In this document: one piece after another, positions 39,601 to 46,991 of the stretch
Position numbering within the stretch: position 1 is the stretch's first letter
Layout: each line of letters starts with the position of its first letter
From: Bacillota bacterium
Lineage (GTDB): Bacteria > Armatimonadota > HRBIN16
Reading direction: 5' to 3'
DNA: 64,000 bases
Assembly (NCBI GenBank): GCA_023511455.1
Contig: JAIMBJ010000003.1
Location: 1-64,000 of the forward strand
Position numbers and translations under genes: made by a program
Notes under the pieces: model-generated
The model's database searches: none
What the model saw: only the letters and a program-made list of their open reading frames with translations
Told to the model about the DNA's origin: nothing

Positions 39601-42035
39601 AGAAGCTGATGCACAATATTATCTGCTGGCTGCGCACGGGCACCATCGTAGGCACGGTGCGCGATGTGGATGGCGGCGCGCCCATCGAAGGCGCGCTGGT
39701 ACGTGCCATTTTTGGCGGCGGTAACGAGCGCACCACGGGACCGCAAATCGGCACCGCGTTCACCCGAAGGGATGGCACGTACAATATCGGTGGATTGGAC
39801 GCCTCGGTGTATGAGGTGGTAGCGGCCTTCCCGGGCTACACAGCGCAAAAGGTAACGCTGGCAGGAGTACACGGTGGCGACTTCGGCGAGACGAGCTTCC
39901 TTCTCACCAAGGCGGAGCCGGGCGTGCTGAAGGGCAGGGTGACTTATCCCGATGGCACAACCCCCATTCAGGGCGCGCTGGTGACCGCCACCGAGGTCAT
40001 CACCGGACAGCAGTTCACCGCGGTTTCCGATGCGCAGGGCAACTACGTCATCCCCCGCCTCCCCACCAGCCGAGTGGAAGACGGCGGTGGATACGATGTC
40101 ACCGCGACGAAGGAGGGCTTCTCGCCCGACCAGCCGCCGCAGCCGGTGCGCGTGAGCATCCCGCCCGCCACCGAGGTCACGCAGGACTTCCGCTTGAAAC
40201 CTGCACCCGGTAACGTGACGGGCACTGTCACCCGTTCCGACACGGGTGAGCCTATCGCGAACGCACTGGTGACGGTGCGCAGCGGCACTACCACGGTGGC
40301 ATCTGCCACCACCGACGAGAACGGACAGTACACCATTACCGGCGTGGACGGCGGAACCTATCAGGCGACCGCCTCCGCCGCGGGCTTCTCGCCGCAGACC
40401 AAGACCATCACGGTGGTGTCGAACCAGACCATCACGGAGAACTTCCAGCTCGACCCCGTGCCGCCGGGCAGTGTGTCCGGTCTGGTCATTCGCCAGGGCG
40501 ACCAGCAGCCGGAAGAGGGTGTGGAAGTGGAGGTGGTCTCCAGCAATAAGACCTACCGCACCACCACCGGCCCGGCGCAGACGGAAAACGGCTATACCTT
40601 CAACTGGCGCATCACGGGCGTGGATGCGGGCGAGTACACCGTGCGCGTGCGCAAGAGCGGCTTCACGCCAGTGCCGGAATCGCGCCAGATCACGGTGCAG
40701 TCTGAGACCGAGACCACCGGTGTGAACTTCTCGCTGAAGCCACTGCACACGTTCAGCGCAGGGCTGAGCCTCATTTCCGTGCCGTTTGACTATTCGACGC
40801 AAGACCCTGCCGACGTGCTGAACGTGCCGGTGGCAGACCGCCCGAACTTCAAACTGTTCGCGTGGTCGCTGGGACGCTACGTGCTGTATCCGAACGTGCC
40901 GGCAGACCGCGTGCGTCTGGGACGCGCCTTCTTCCTGAATGTGCCCAGGCCGCTGGTCATCACGCAGGAAGGGGCATCTGCGGATCCCGGCGTACCGTTT
41001 GAGATACAGCTGGCACCCGGCTGGAACCTGATTGGCGTGCCGTATAACTTCTCGCTGCGCTGGCTGGATATGAAGGTGCGCGACGGCGCTGGCGTCGTCA
41101 GCGTGCAGGAGGCGATTGCCAGGCAAGCGATACGCAACGGTCTGTGGACGTACGTGAGCGGACAGTATGTGCTGGCGACCGAGCTGCAGCCGTGGTTGGG
41201 CTACTGGGTGCGTGCCAACCGTGCGGTTACCCTGCTGATTGACCCTGCGGGGCGCAGCCGCAGTGCGCTCTCCCGCTCGGCGGAACCGGTGCAGACCGAC
41301 GGCTGGCTGGTGCAGATTGTCGCCAGCACGGGCAGCGTGATGGATGCCAGCAACTACTTCGGCGTGGCAAGCCGCGCCGCCGACGGGTATGATGCGCTGT
41401 TCGATGTGGAGCGACCGCCGTTCATCGACGGGCAGCCGATGGTGCAGGTGGCGTTCGAGCATCCTGAATGGGGTGCGTACGCGGGGCAGTATGCGGTGGA
41501 TGTACGCTCCCGCGCCGTCGGGCAAGTGTGGCGGTTCACGGTAACGACGAGTGTCTCCAATAGCGATGTGACCTTGCGCTTCCCGAACGTGGCGCATGTG
41601 CCTCGTGGACTGAACCTGTATCTGGTGGATGAAACCACCGGTCAGCGTCGCTCGCTGCGCACGCTGGCGGCCTACACCTTCCGCAGCGGCGAGGGAATGA
41701 CCACTCGCTCGTTCCGCATCGAGGTGGCGAACGAACAGCGTGCCAGCCTGCGCATCAGCAACGTGAGCCTGACGGGACGTGGCAGCACCCGCACCATCTC
41801 CTTCTCGCTGAGCGCGGAGGCGTCGGTGAGCGTGGTAGTGCTGCGCAACGGGCAGCCGGTGCGCGAGCTGCTGACGCAGTCCACGCGGTCGGCTGGCATC
41901 AACACGGTCACGTGGGACGGACGCGACCGCAGCGGTGTATCGCTTCCTGCAGGGGCATACACCGTGGAGATACGCGCTACCGGCACCGATGGGCAGGTTG
42001 CTCGCAGTGTGGTGCCTGTGGTGCTGACACGATAA
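36612..42035 (+). CDS. Giant secreted protein: beta-propeller, carboxypeptidase-regulatory repeats, FlgD-like C-terminus
   Basis: 1807 residues. A signal peptide (hydrophobic, about residues 17-37, ending VALAQP) is followed by a TolB-like PD40 propeller at about 75-430, with repeats such as EPAWSPDGNLIAFTSDR. A middle region of about 430-1005 is unassigned. Four carboxypeptidase-regulatory-like Ig repeats follow (about 1008-1378), each with a GTV/GRV start and GxYxI/V core. From about 1383 comes a module shared with three other proteins of the locus: GLSLISVP, PGWNLIGVPYNF, GYWVRA, SRAADGYD, then a FlgD-like domain (about 1715-1807) ending in VPVVLTR. GGAGGAAGG precedes the ATG. Probably a cell-surface protein; enzymatic function is not evident. 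Confidence 0.88.
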   Translation: MALRGANGWVSPVFRAWTLLLGATIVAVLFSQSVALAQPKPRFPRFPIVGTPDRVPVDLKRDWDMLNGRGTPEQTTNLTNSPADELGPLWSGDDRFIYFYSNRVSATNGARGSNFRIYVMRPDGTDIRQVTTEDGDQIEPALSLNQNRLAYVARASAAAPYHLFVRNLTTGAVLSLTRERTDLPFTEVRQPTWSPSGLEVAFAGKVGNFYHIFVINVDTGVIRQVTDGNCNDMEPAWSPDGNLIAFTSDRTDAAGTGSKPTTDIWTVTAYARDPASAVVRRVTDFAPGGVSSTNKQPSWSLRELPRFITGVNRPLLWLAFASNRQDTNNDGTPDAVGSTFDIYFLDATVLPDGSGLQTVEPTAQVYRIDARDPAYSTNEEMPTWSQFTTALKLAHVSNRTGNWDIFSTSIVDVNAPELLKADVNENEIVEVIPRVSLPGTTVRFRVRARDPESGVAGVYLQIKDPDSRYQDAQGIEHKIFLNAGPIPVGGQGVRATIVPWEIDCQPIDPATNTYVTLSNTLPGRPTMIANRFLGYPPQMYEPGTDDFAAFSGVQNPPKSHWLRLYDDGPASQGGNEPEGEVAGDGIYTNVWATPADNPSDWYVDVIIYDRAVNPFRPTQQSNWKIYDNVWGFSTRPFSASSKVLFVSDYTLGQKFFQGRFGINFALDNVFFTYWGVESWLTGIDINYLPSSGFYFSSDTDTEPKPVRDTWNALGPGSYGTRQPNGLPWSNLAFWSVDPRISDSQNYDIWRILCRGPVPQSVYLAYLPRRELQPSPTNPRTATQTVTVADRCIIWSAPYAGDVWAGNGTITDLNTQRDLTNFVAAGGRLYVTGQDIGWALTLNGTQPSAFYTNVMKARYIDDQHPSLDPLNRNTLSGGNTLANPFAWTTWNEHNYYQLTSSTLQYSPPISGGFQLQPGPDDNNLYFNDGCPNQRYVDGINPLSPARTELTFEDGVQGLIYWFDAASSGKVVFASFGHEGLNRQYYTLDNVAYGYNVPQKLMHNIICWLRTGTIVGTVRDVDGGAPIEGALVRAIFGGGNERTTGPQIGTAFTRRDGTYNIGGLDASVYEVVAAFPGYTAQKVTLAGVHGGDFGETSFLLTKAEPGVLKGRVTYPDGTTPIQGALVTATEVITGQQFTAVSDAQGNYVIPRLPTSRVEDGGGYDVTATKEGFSPDQPPQPVRVSIPPATEVTQDFRLKPAPGNVTGTVTRSDTGEPIANALVTVRSGTTTVASATTDENGQYTITGVDGGTYQATASAAGFSPQTKTITVVSNQTITENFQLDPVPPGSVSGLVIRQGDQQPEEGVEVEVVSSNKTYRTTTGPAQTENGYTFNWRITGVDAGEYTVRVRKSGFTPVPESRQITVQSETETTGVNFSLKPLHTFSAGLSLISVPFDYSTQDPADVLNVPVADRPNFKLFAWSLGRYVLYPNVPADRVRLGRAFFLNVPRPLVITQEGASADPGVPFEIQLAPGWNLIGVPYNFSLRWLDMKVRDGAGVVSVQEAIARQAIRNGLWTYVSGQYVLATELQPWLGYWVRANRAVTLLIDPAGRSRSALSRSAEPVQTDGWLVQIVASTGSVMDASNYFGVASRAADGYDALFDVERPPFIDGQPMVQVAFEHPEWGAYAGQYAVDVRSRAVGQVWRFTVTTSVSNSDVTLRFPNVAHVPRGLNLYLVDETTGQRRSLRTLAAYTFRSGEGMTTRSFRIEVANEQRASLRISNVSLTGRGSTRTISFSLSAEASVSVVVLRNGQPVRELLTQSTRSAGINTVTWDGRDRSGVSLPAGAYTVEIRATGTDGQVARSVVPVVLTR

Positions 42036-42110
42036 TCACAGGAGCATCGTCCCCATATGGGGAAGAGATATCGACGAAATGAAACGAACGAATAGGGGGA
42101 ATCGGTAAAG

Positions 42111-43880
42111 GTGAAACGCTTCCGGAAAGGGTTAATCGCTCGCGCGTTGAGCTGGACGCTGATCGTGGCGATGATTGTACCGGGGATCGCGTCCTTGACG
42201 CCGGTGCCTGCAGCTGCACAACAGGCGGCTCGCGGTACCGTAGCGGTGGTGGATTTCACCGTGCGTCCTGGGCTGCAGCAGGCGCTGCTGAGCCGCGCTG
42301 CTACGGATGCGGTGGCGATTGAGCTGTCGCGCGCGGGCTTTAACGTGCTTCCACGCACGCAGGTACAAAACGCGCTGCAGGAGCTCTCTCTAGAGCCGAT
42401 ACTCGACCGCCTGGGGGTCGTGAAACTGGGTAAGACCCTGGCGGTGGACTCTATCGTGTCTGGCGAAGTTGTCGCGGTCACGCTGGAAGGCTCGCCAAGA
42501 ACCGCCCGGGTCACTATCCTGGTGCGCGTGACCGACGTGGCGTCGGGTGAGGACGTCAACGGCGCCGCTGTGACCGGACAGAGCAACCCGCGAGTGGGCT
42601 ACGTTGGAGACGATGACCAGCTCATCCGGGAAGCGATCAGCAACGCCGCATTGCAGGCGGCGACCACGATTGCCTCCTATACCATACCTGAAGCCACTGT
42701 CTTGAATACCGTTGGCACCGACGAAGTGCTGCTCAACCGGGGTACCCGCAATGGTATTCAGGCTGGTATGGAGATGATAGTGTTGCGCGGTAGAGATGTT
42801 GTGGGGCGCATCCGGGTCACCCGTCCGAGCACCAGCGATGCGATTGCCAGGGTGATCAGCAGCACACTCGGCATCCAGCCCGAAGACCGGGCACGTGCCG
42901 TCTTCAAGCTTCCCACCGTGCAACTGGACAGGGGTAAGGTCAAAATCGCAGAGCCTCGTGCCAAGCCCAAATCCGCCGGTTTGAGTAACCTGGGCAAAAT
43001 CCTTGTGGTAGCTGGTCTCATTTTCGGAGCCACCCGAATCGCACAGGGAGGAAGCAGAGGCGTTGACAGCGTGAAGGCAGAGGCAGTCATCGACCCAACC
43101 GGGCCGGCAGTGAAAATCTCGTGGAAACCGAGCGTGTTTGCTCAGGCGAACCAGGACCGTATCCTGTACCACATTTATCGTGAACCCGCGGACCCCACCC
43201 GCCCGCGAGTGCCGGTGCTGTCTGCCCGCTCGAACGAAACCTACGTGATAGATACGCAGGCGGCGCGCACGGTTAACTGGGTGGACATTCCGCCGGGGCA
43301 GGAAGTGGACAGCCCTGACCTGGAAGAGGAAGAGGACATGCCAGGCGTAACCGCAGGACAGTCGTATCGCTACGCGGTAACGCTCATTTACCGATTTGTA
43401 TCGCCGCTGACCGGACAGCAAACTGGAGGGCAGCAACAGCAGCAGGAAGTCACCTACCGTGAAAGCGATAAGCAATGGACGGGCTTTGCTACGCCGCTTG
43501 CCCAACCAGTGCTGCTGCTCCCGGCCAACGGTAGTCAGGATGTCAACCTGAGCTCGGTGGACTTTGAGTTTCAAGCAGTGCCCGGAGCACAGGCTTATCG
43601 GGTGGAAGTTTCCACTGACCCCACCTTCCAGAATAAAGCGCTGTCGTTCTACACCAACGAAGTAATGCTGCCCGCTGGTTCGACGGTAACCATTCGCAAC
43701 ATCAACCTGCGCGCAAAGTTCTCGGGTGCACAGCGCCTGTACTGGCGGGCAGGGGCACGCAACATCAACGACCAGCCGGGGCCCGCTCCGTGGACTGGCG
43801 ACACCAGGGGACAGTACCGGTACATCTGGAGCGAACCCTTCTCGTTCGTGCCGATTGAGGAGCCTCCCCCTGCTCCATAA
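42111..43880 (+). CDS. CsgG-like protein with membrane segment and FN3-like C-terminus
   Basis: 589 residues with a signal-like N-terminus (residues about 8-38). Residues about 40-140 resemble the CsgG/LpoB/FlgT fold: GTVAVVDFTVRPGLQQALLSR then AVAIELSRAGFNVLPRTQV and KTLAVDSIVSGEVV. A second alpha/beta part (about 190-270) follows, then one hydrophobic helix (about 295-310, ILVVAGLIFGATRIA). The C-terminal 260 residues look like fibronectin-III or other beta-sandwich domains (VKISWKPSV, AYRVEVSTDPTFQNKA). CsgG forms the outer-membrane pore for curli subunits; whether this one makes a pore is unknown. It starts with GTG at 42111. A shorter relative is encoded at 55776 in the same locus. Confidence 0.8.
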   Translation: MKRFRKGLIARALSWTLIVAMIVPGIASLTPVPAAAQQAARGTVAVVDFTVRPGLQQALLSRAATDAVAIELSRAGFNVLPRTQVQNALQELSLEPILDRLGVVKLGKTLAVDSIVSGEVVAVTLEGSPRTARVTILVRVTDVASGEDVNGAAVTGQSNPRVGYVGDDDQLIREAISNAALQAATTIASYTIPEATVLNTVGTDEVLLNRGTRNGIQAGMEMIVLRGRDVVGRIRVTRPSTSDAIARVISSTLGIQPEDRARAVFKLPTVQLDRGKVKIAEPRAKPKSAGLSNLGKILVVAGLIFGATRIAQGGSRGVDSVKAEAVIDPTGPAVKISWKPSVFAQANQDRILYHIYREPADPTRPRVPVLSARSNETYVIDTQAARTVNWVDIPPGQEVDSPDLEEEEDMPGVTAGQSYRYAVTLIYRFVSPLTGQQTGGQQQQQEVTYRESDKQWTGFATPLAQPVLLLPANGSQDVNLSSVDFEFQAVPGAQAYRVEVSTDPTFQNKALSFYTNEVMLPAGSTVTIRNINLRAKFSGAQRLYWRAGARNINDQPGPAPWTGDTRGQYRYIWSEPFSFVPIEEPPPAP

Positions 43881-43898
43881 CGGCAGGTCAGGATAGAT

Positions 43899-43932
43899 GC
43901 GCCCCCTCTGCCCGTCTCAGGAGAGGGGGCGC
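43899..43932 (+). terminator. Hairpin inside the surface-protein locus
   Basis: A perfect 11-bp GC-rich stem (43899-43909 with 43922-43932) closes a 12-base loop between the CsgG-like gene and the subtilisin gene. It lacks a T-run, so it may attenuate or stabilise rather than end transcription. Confidence 0.4.
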
Positions 43933-43985
43933 GTGAAGAAGTCACAAACGACAGGAAAAGACGACTTATGCGTCGGAGGTGTCAG

Positions 43986-46937
43986 GTGAAAATGCGCGCG
44001 CGGATGTTTGGCATTCTGGCGACGTTTGTGCTGTTAGGTGTTTTGACCGCAGGTGCTGTGCCACAACAGGCGGTGCGCCAGTTTGTGGCAGGAGAACTCA
44101 TCGTTTCACTGCAGCCCAGTACCAGCGTGGAACAGCTTCAGAGCCTGGCGCAACAGATGGATATGACGGTCAACTATCTGGGCGTGCCAGGCGTGTACCA
44201 CCTGGTGATGAAAGGTGCCAGAGAGGGCGCAGTGACCGACGAGCAAACCCTTCAGACAGTGCAAAAGCTGGAGGAATCCGGTCTCTTTGCTTACGTGGGA
44301 CCGAACAGGATTTATTATCCCCTGCAGAGAGAAGTGCGCCCGAACGACCCCCGTTACGGCGAGCAGTGGGGGCTCGAGATGATTAACATGCCGCGCGCGT
44401 GGGTGTTCCAGAAGGGCAAGGCGAATGTGGTGGTGGCTATCGTGGATAACGCATTTGAAACCACCCACCCCGACATTCGGGAGAGGTTCATCGCGGGAAG
44501 AGACGTAGCTGACCAGGACAACGACGTGAGTCCGCCGAGTCGGATGTCCCCCTGGGAGCATGGCACCGCGGCGGCAGGCATTATTGGGGCTTCCACCAAT
44601 AACAACCTAGGTGTAGCGGGTGTGGCATGGGAAGGGGTTCGTTTGTTGCCCGTGAAAGCCTCCGCAGACACGGATGGGGTAGGCTTTACCCAGGACGCGC
44701 TGATACGGGCGGTGCAATTCTGCATCGAACAACGCGTGCAAGTGGTGAATTTGAGTCTCGGAGGGATTACAGACAGTGACGTGCCGGACCTGAGAGACCC
44801 ATTTAACCAATTGATACTTTCCGGCGCTCAACAGGGCATCATCTTCGTAGCGGGAGCGGGCAACTTTTTTGCAGAAGGGAACCTACCGGTGACCCCAGCC
44901 AACTTAGCCTCGGTGAGCGATATGGTGCTGGCAGTGGCTGCGGTGGGTCCTCGCCGGGAACGCGCCGCCTACTCGCAGGCACGTCCTTATACCACAGTGG
45001 CGGCGCCGGGAGGCAACAGTGCCTCTACTGGCATCCCAAGCGACGATATTTTGACTACCACTCTGGGCGGCAGCTATGGGTATGTAATGGGCACGTCCTT
45101 TGCTGCGCCTCATGTGTCTGGGGCGGTAGCCATCCTGCTCTCCCAGGGAGTCAGGTCCACCGAGGTCAAGAGGTTGATTCAGGATACCGCTGCGGCGGAT
45201 GGACGCTCGGTACCCAACCCCGAGTTCGGTTACGGCATCCTCGACGTGTACAACGCCATTCGCCGGGTAGCCACCTCAGCGGCGATAGTCAGTCCGGCAC
45301 GTTCTGAAGTCGTTGAGACGCTGAAGCCCACGCTCGTTTTCAGCGTCACGAACACCTCCGCCGCTCTGGTAAGCATCACGATTGACGGACAGGCGGTACC
45401 GTCCACCGAGATTGCGGACAGCTATGTGGTGGACCCCAGCGGTGTGGTAGCAACGATTAAGCTGACCCGCAGGCTGGCACCGGGCACGCACACGGTGCGC
45501 GTGACTGCCCGTAACGTCAACGACCCAACCATCAGCAGCACGGATGAGGTGTCGTTCCAGGTGTCTCCGCGCGTGCTGCGGGCGGGGCGTTCGCTGATTT
45601 CGCTGCCCTATTTCCAACCGCAAACCGGTCAGCCCACACGCTCGGTCAGTGCGGAGACGATGCTGGGCACCGCATTCCAGATGTTCCGCTGGCTGCCGGA
45701 GGCAGGACGGTATGCCAAGTACAGCTCGTGGGGTGCACCGAAGGACCCCGCCGCCTCATTCGACCAGGTGAGCGAGCAGGTCGGTCCCCTGGGCGGCAGT
45801 GCGATGGCGCCGCTGGGACTGGCGTACTTCATTGACCTGCCCTCCGACACGGCAGTATTGACCGAAGGTGCTCCTGCGCCGGAAGTGCCGTTCCGCATTC
45901 CGTTGAAAAAAGGCTGGAACATGATTGGCAACCCGTTTGCCTTCAACGTGCCCTGGGTAGCCTGCGAGGTGGAAACCAGCGGCGGCGTGCGACTGAGCCT
46001 TCAGGAGGCGGCGGATAAGGAAATCATTCTGCCCCAGCTGTTCCGCTATGAAAACGGCACGTATACCTGGCAGACCGCGCCTGCAGGCGTGCTCTACAAG
46101 TGGGAAGGCTTCTGGGTGCGCGCCTTCCAAGACTGCACCTTAATTGTGATGCCTCTGCCGACAGGCGGGCGTTCCGTGAGTGCGAATGCTACCCTTCCCG
46201 GCGGCGGTGGCTGGCTCCTGCGGTTCTCGGCAGTGGCTGGCGTGGTACGTGATGGCAACACCGTCATCGGTGTGAACAGTCGGGCGGCAGACGGCTATGG
46301 ATGTGAGGATGTGCCCAAACCGCCGTCGCTCAGCCCATATGTGAGCGTCCGGATACTCAATCCCGATTGGGGAGCACGCGCGGGAGCGTACGCTCAGGAC
46401 GTGCGGCGCAGTGATAACCGCCGCCAAACATGGCAGCTGCAGGTGGAGACCGACCAGTTGAACGAGCCGGTAACCTTGCGGTGGGAAGGCATCAAGGATG
46501 TGCCCGCACGTGTGCGCCTGACGCTGGTCGATGAGGTAACCGGCAGGCGGATAGCGATGCGCACCACGGGCAGCTACACCTACCAGCCCGGTGGCGCAAG
46601 CAGCCGCAGCTTCACCGTTATCGCCGAACCGGATGTGCGTTCCGCACTGCGGGTGTCGTCGGTGCGTGTGCGGGCGACGCGTGGTAGCGGCTTCAGCATT
46701 GACTATACGCTGTCTGGCGAGGCGCAGGTACAGATTGCCATCACCGATGCTTCAGGCAAGCCGGTTGCCACTCTGATGCAGAACACCCGTTCGGCGGGCG
46801 TTCACAGTGCGACGTGGAACGGGCGCGATAGCAAGGGCATCGCGGTACCATCGGGCACCTATCTGGTGCGCGTGGAAGCCACCAGCCCGGATGGCGAGCG
46901 TGCCCGCATGGTGACACCGATAGTGATTACTCGGTAA
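43986..46937 (+). CDS. Subtilisin-family serine protease with FlgD-like C-terminal module
   Basis: A 983-residue exported S8 protease. Signal peptide (FGILATFVLLGVLTAGAVP), an inhibitor-like propeptide (about 30-115), then the catalytic domain with all triad residues visible: Asp154 in VAIVDNAF, His192 in EHGTAAAG and Ser371 in MGTSFAAPHVSG, with the oxyanion-region Asn in GAGNFF. An Ig-like stretch follows, then from residue 534 the shared module (GRSLISLP, KGWNMIGNPF, GFWVRAF, NSRAADGYG) and the FlgD-like domain ending in TPIVITR. Start is GTG at 43986, six bases after GGAGG. It could degrade external protein or process the other tailed proteins of the locus; the second idea is inference from position only. 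Confidence 0.9.
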   Translation: MKMRARMFGILATFVLLGVLTAGAVPQQAVRQFVAGELIVSLQPSTSVEQLQSLAQQMDMTVNYLGVPGVYHLVMKGAREGAVTDEQTLQTVQKLEESGLFAYVGPNRIYYPLQREVRPNDPRYGEQWGLEMINMPRAWVFQKGKANVVVAIVDNAFETTHPDIRERFIAGRDVADQDNDVSPPSRMSPWEHGTAAAGIIGASTNNNLGVAGVAWEGVRLLPVKASADTDGVGFTQDALIRAVQFCIEQRVQVVNLSLGGITDSDVPDLRDPFNQLILSGAQQGIIFVAGAGNFFAEGNLPVTPANLASVSDMVLAVAAVGPRRERAAYSQARPYTTVAAPGGNSASTGIPSDDILTTTLGGSYGYVMGTSFAAPHVSGAVAILLSQGVRSTEVKRLIQDTAAADGRSVPNPEFGYGILDVYNAIRRVATSAAIVSPARSEVVETLKPTLVFSVTNTSAALVSITIDGQAVPSTEIADSYVVDPSGVVATIKLTRRLAPGTHTVRVTARNVNDPTISSTDEVSFQVSPRVLRAGRSLISLPYFQPQTGQPTRSVSAETMLGTAFQMFRWLPEAGRYAKYSSWGAPKDPAASFDQVSEQVGPLGGSAMAPLGLAYFIDLPSDTAVLTEGAPAPEVPFRIPLKKGWNMIGNPFAFNVPWVACEVETSGGVRLSLQEAADKEIILPQLFRYENGTYTWQTAPAGVLYKWEGFWVRAFQDCTLIVMPLPTGGRSVSANATLPGGGGWLLRFSAVAGVVRDGNTVIGVNSRAADGYGCEDVPKPPSLSPYVSVRILNPDWGARAGAYAQDVRRSDNRRQTWQLQVETDQLNEPVTLRWEGIKDVPARVRLTLVDEVTGRRIAMRTTGSYTYQPGGASSRSFTVIAEPDVRSALRVSSVRVRATRGSGFSIDYTLSGEAQVQIAITDASGKPVATLMQNTRSAGVHSATWNGRDSKGIAVPSGTYLVRVEATSPDGERARMVTPIVITR

Positions 46938-46991
46938 GGCGTGAGCAAGAAAGAGATGACACACGGGGAAGATACACAGGGAGGACAGATG

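Noticed and set aside
39480-41597. Very long antisense open frame (705 codons) opposite the 1807-residue protein gene
   Set aside because: It follows from codon bias in a GC-rich repetitive gene; its translation is rich in His, Arg and Val with no recognisable domain, while the plus strand has a signal peptide and clear domains.
42048-42062. CCCCATATGGGG palindrome after the 1807-residue protein gene, considered as an operator or terminator
   Set aside because: A 12-base perfect palindrome has no loop for a stable RNA hairpin and no second copy nearby; too little to call a site.
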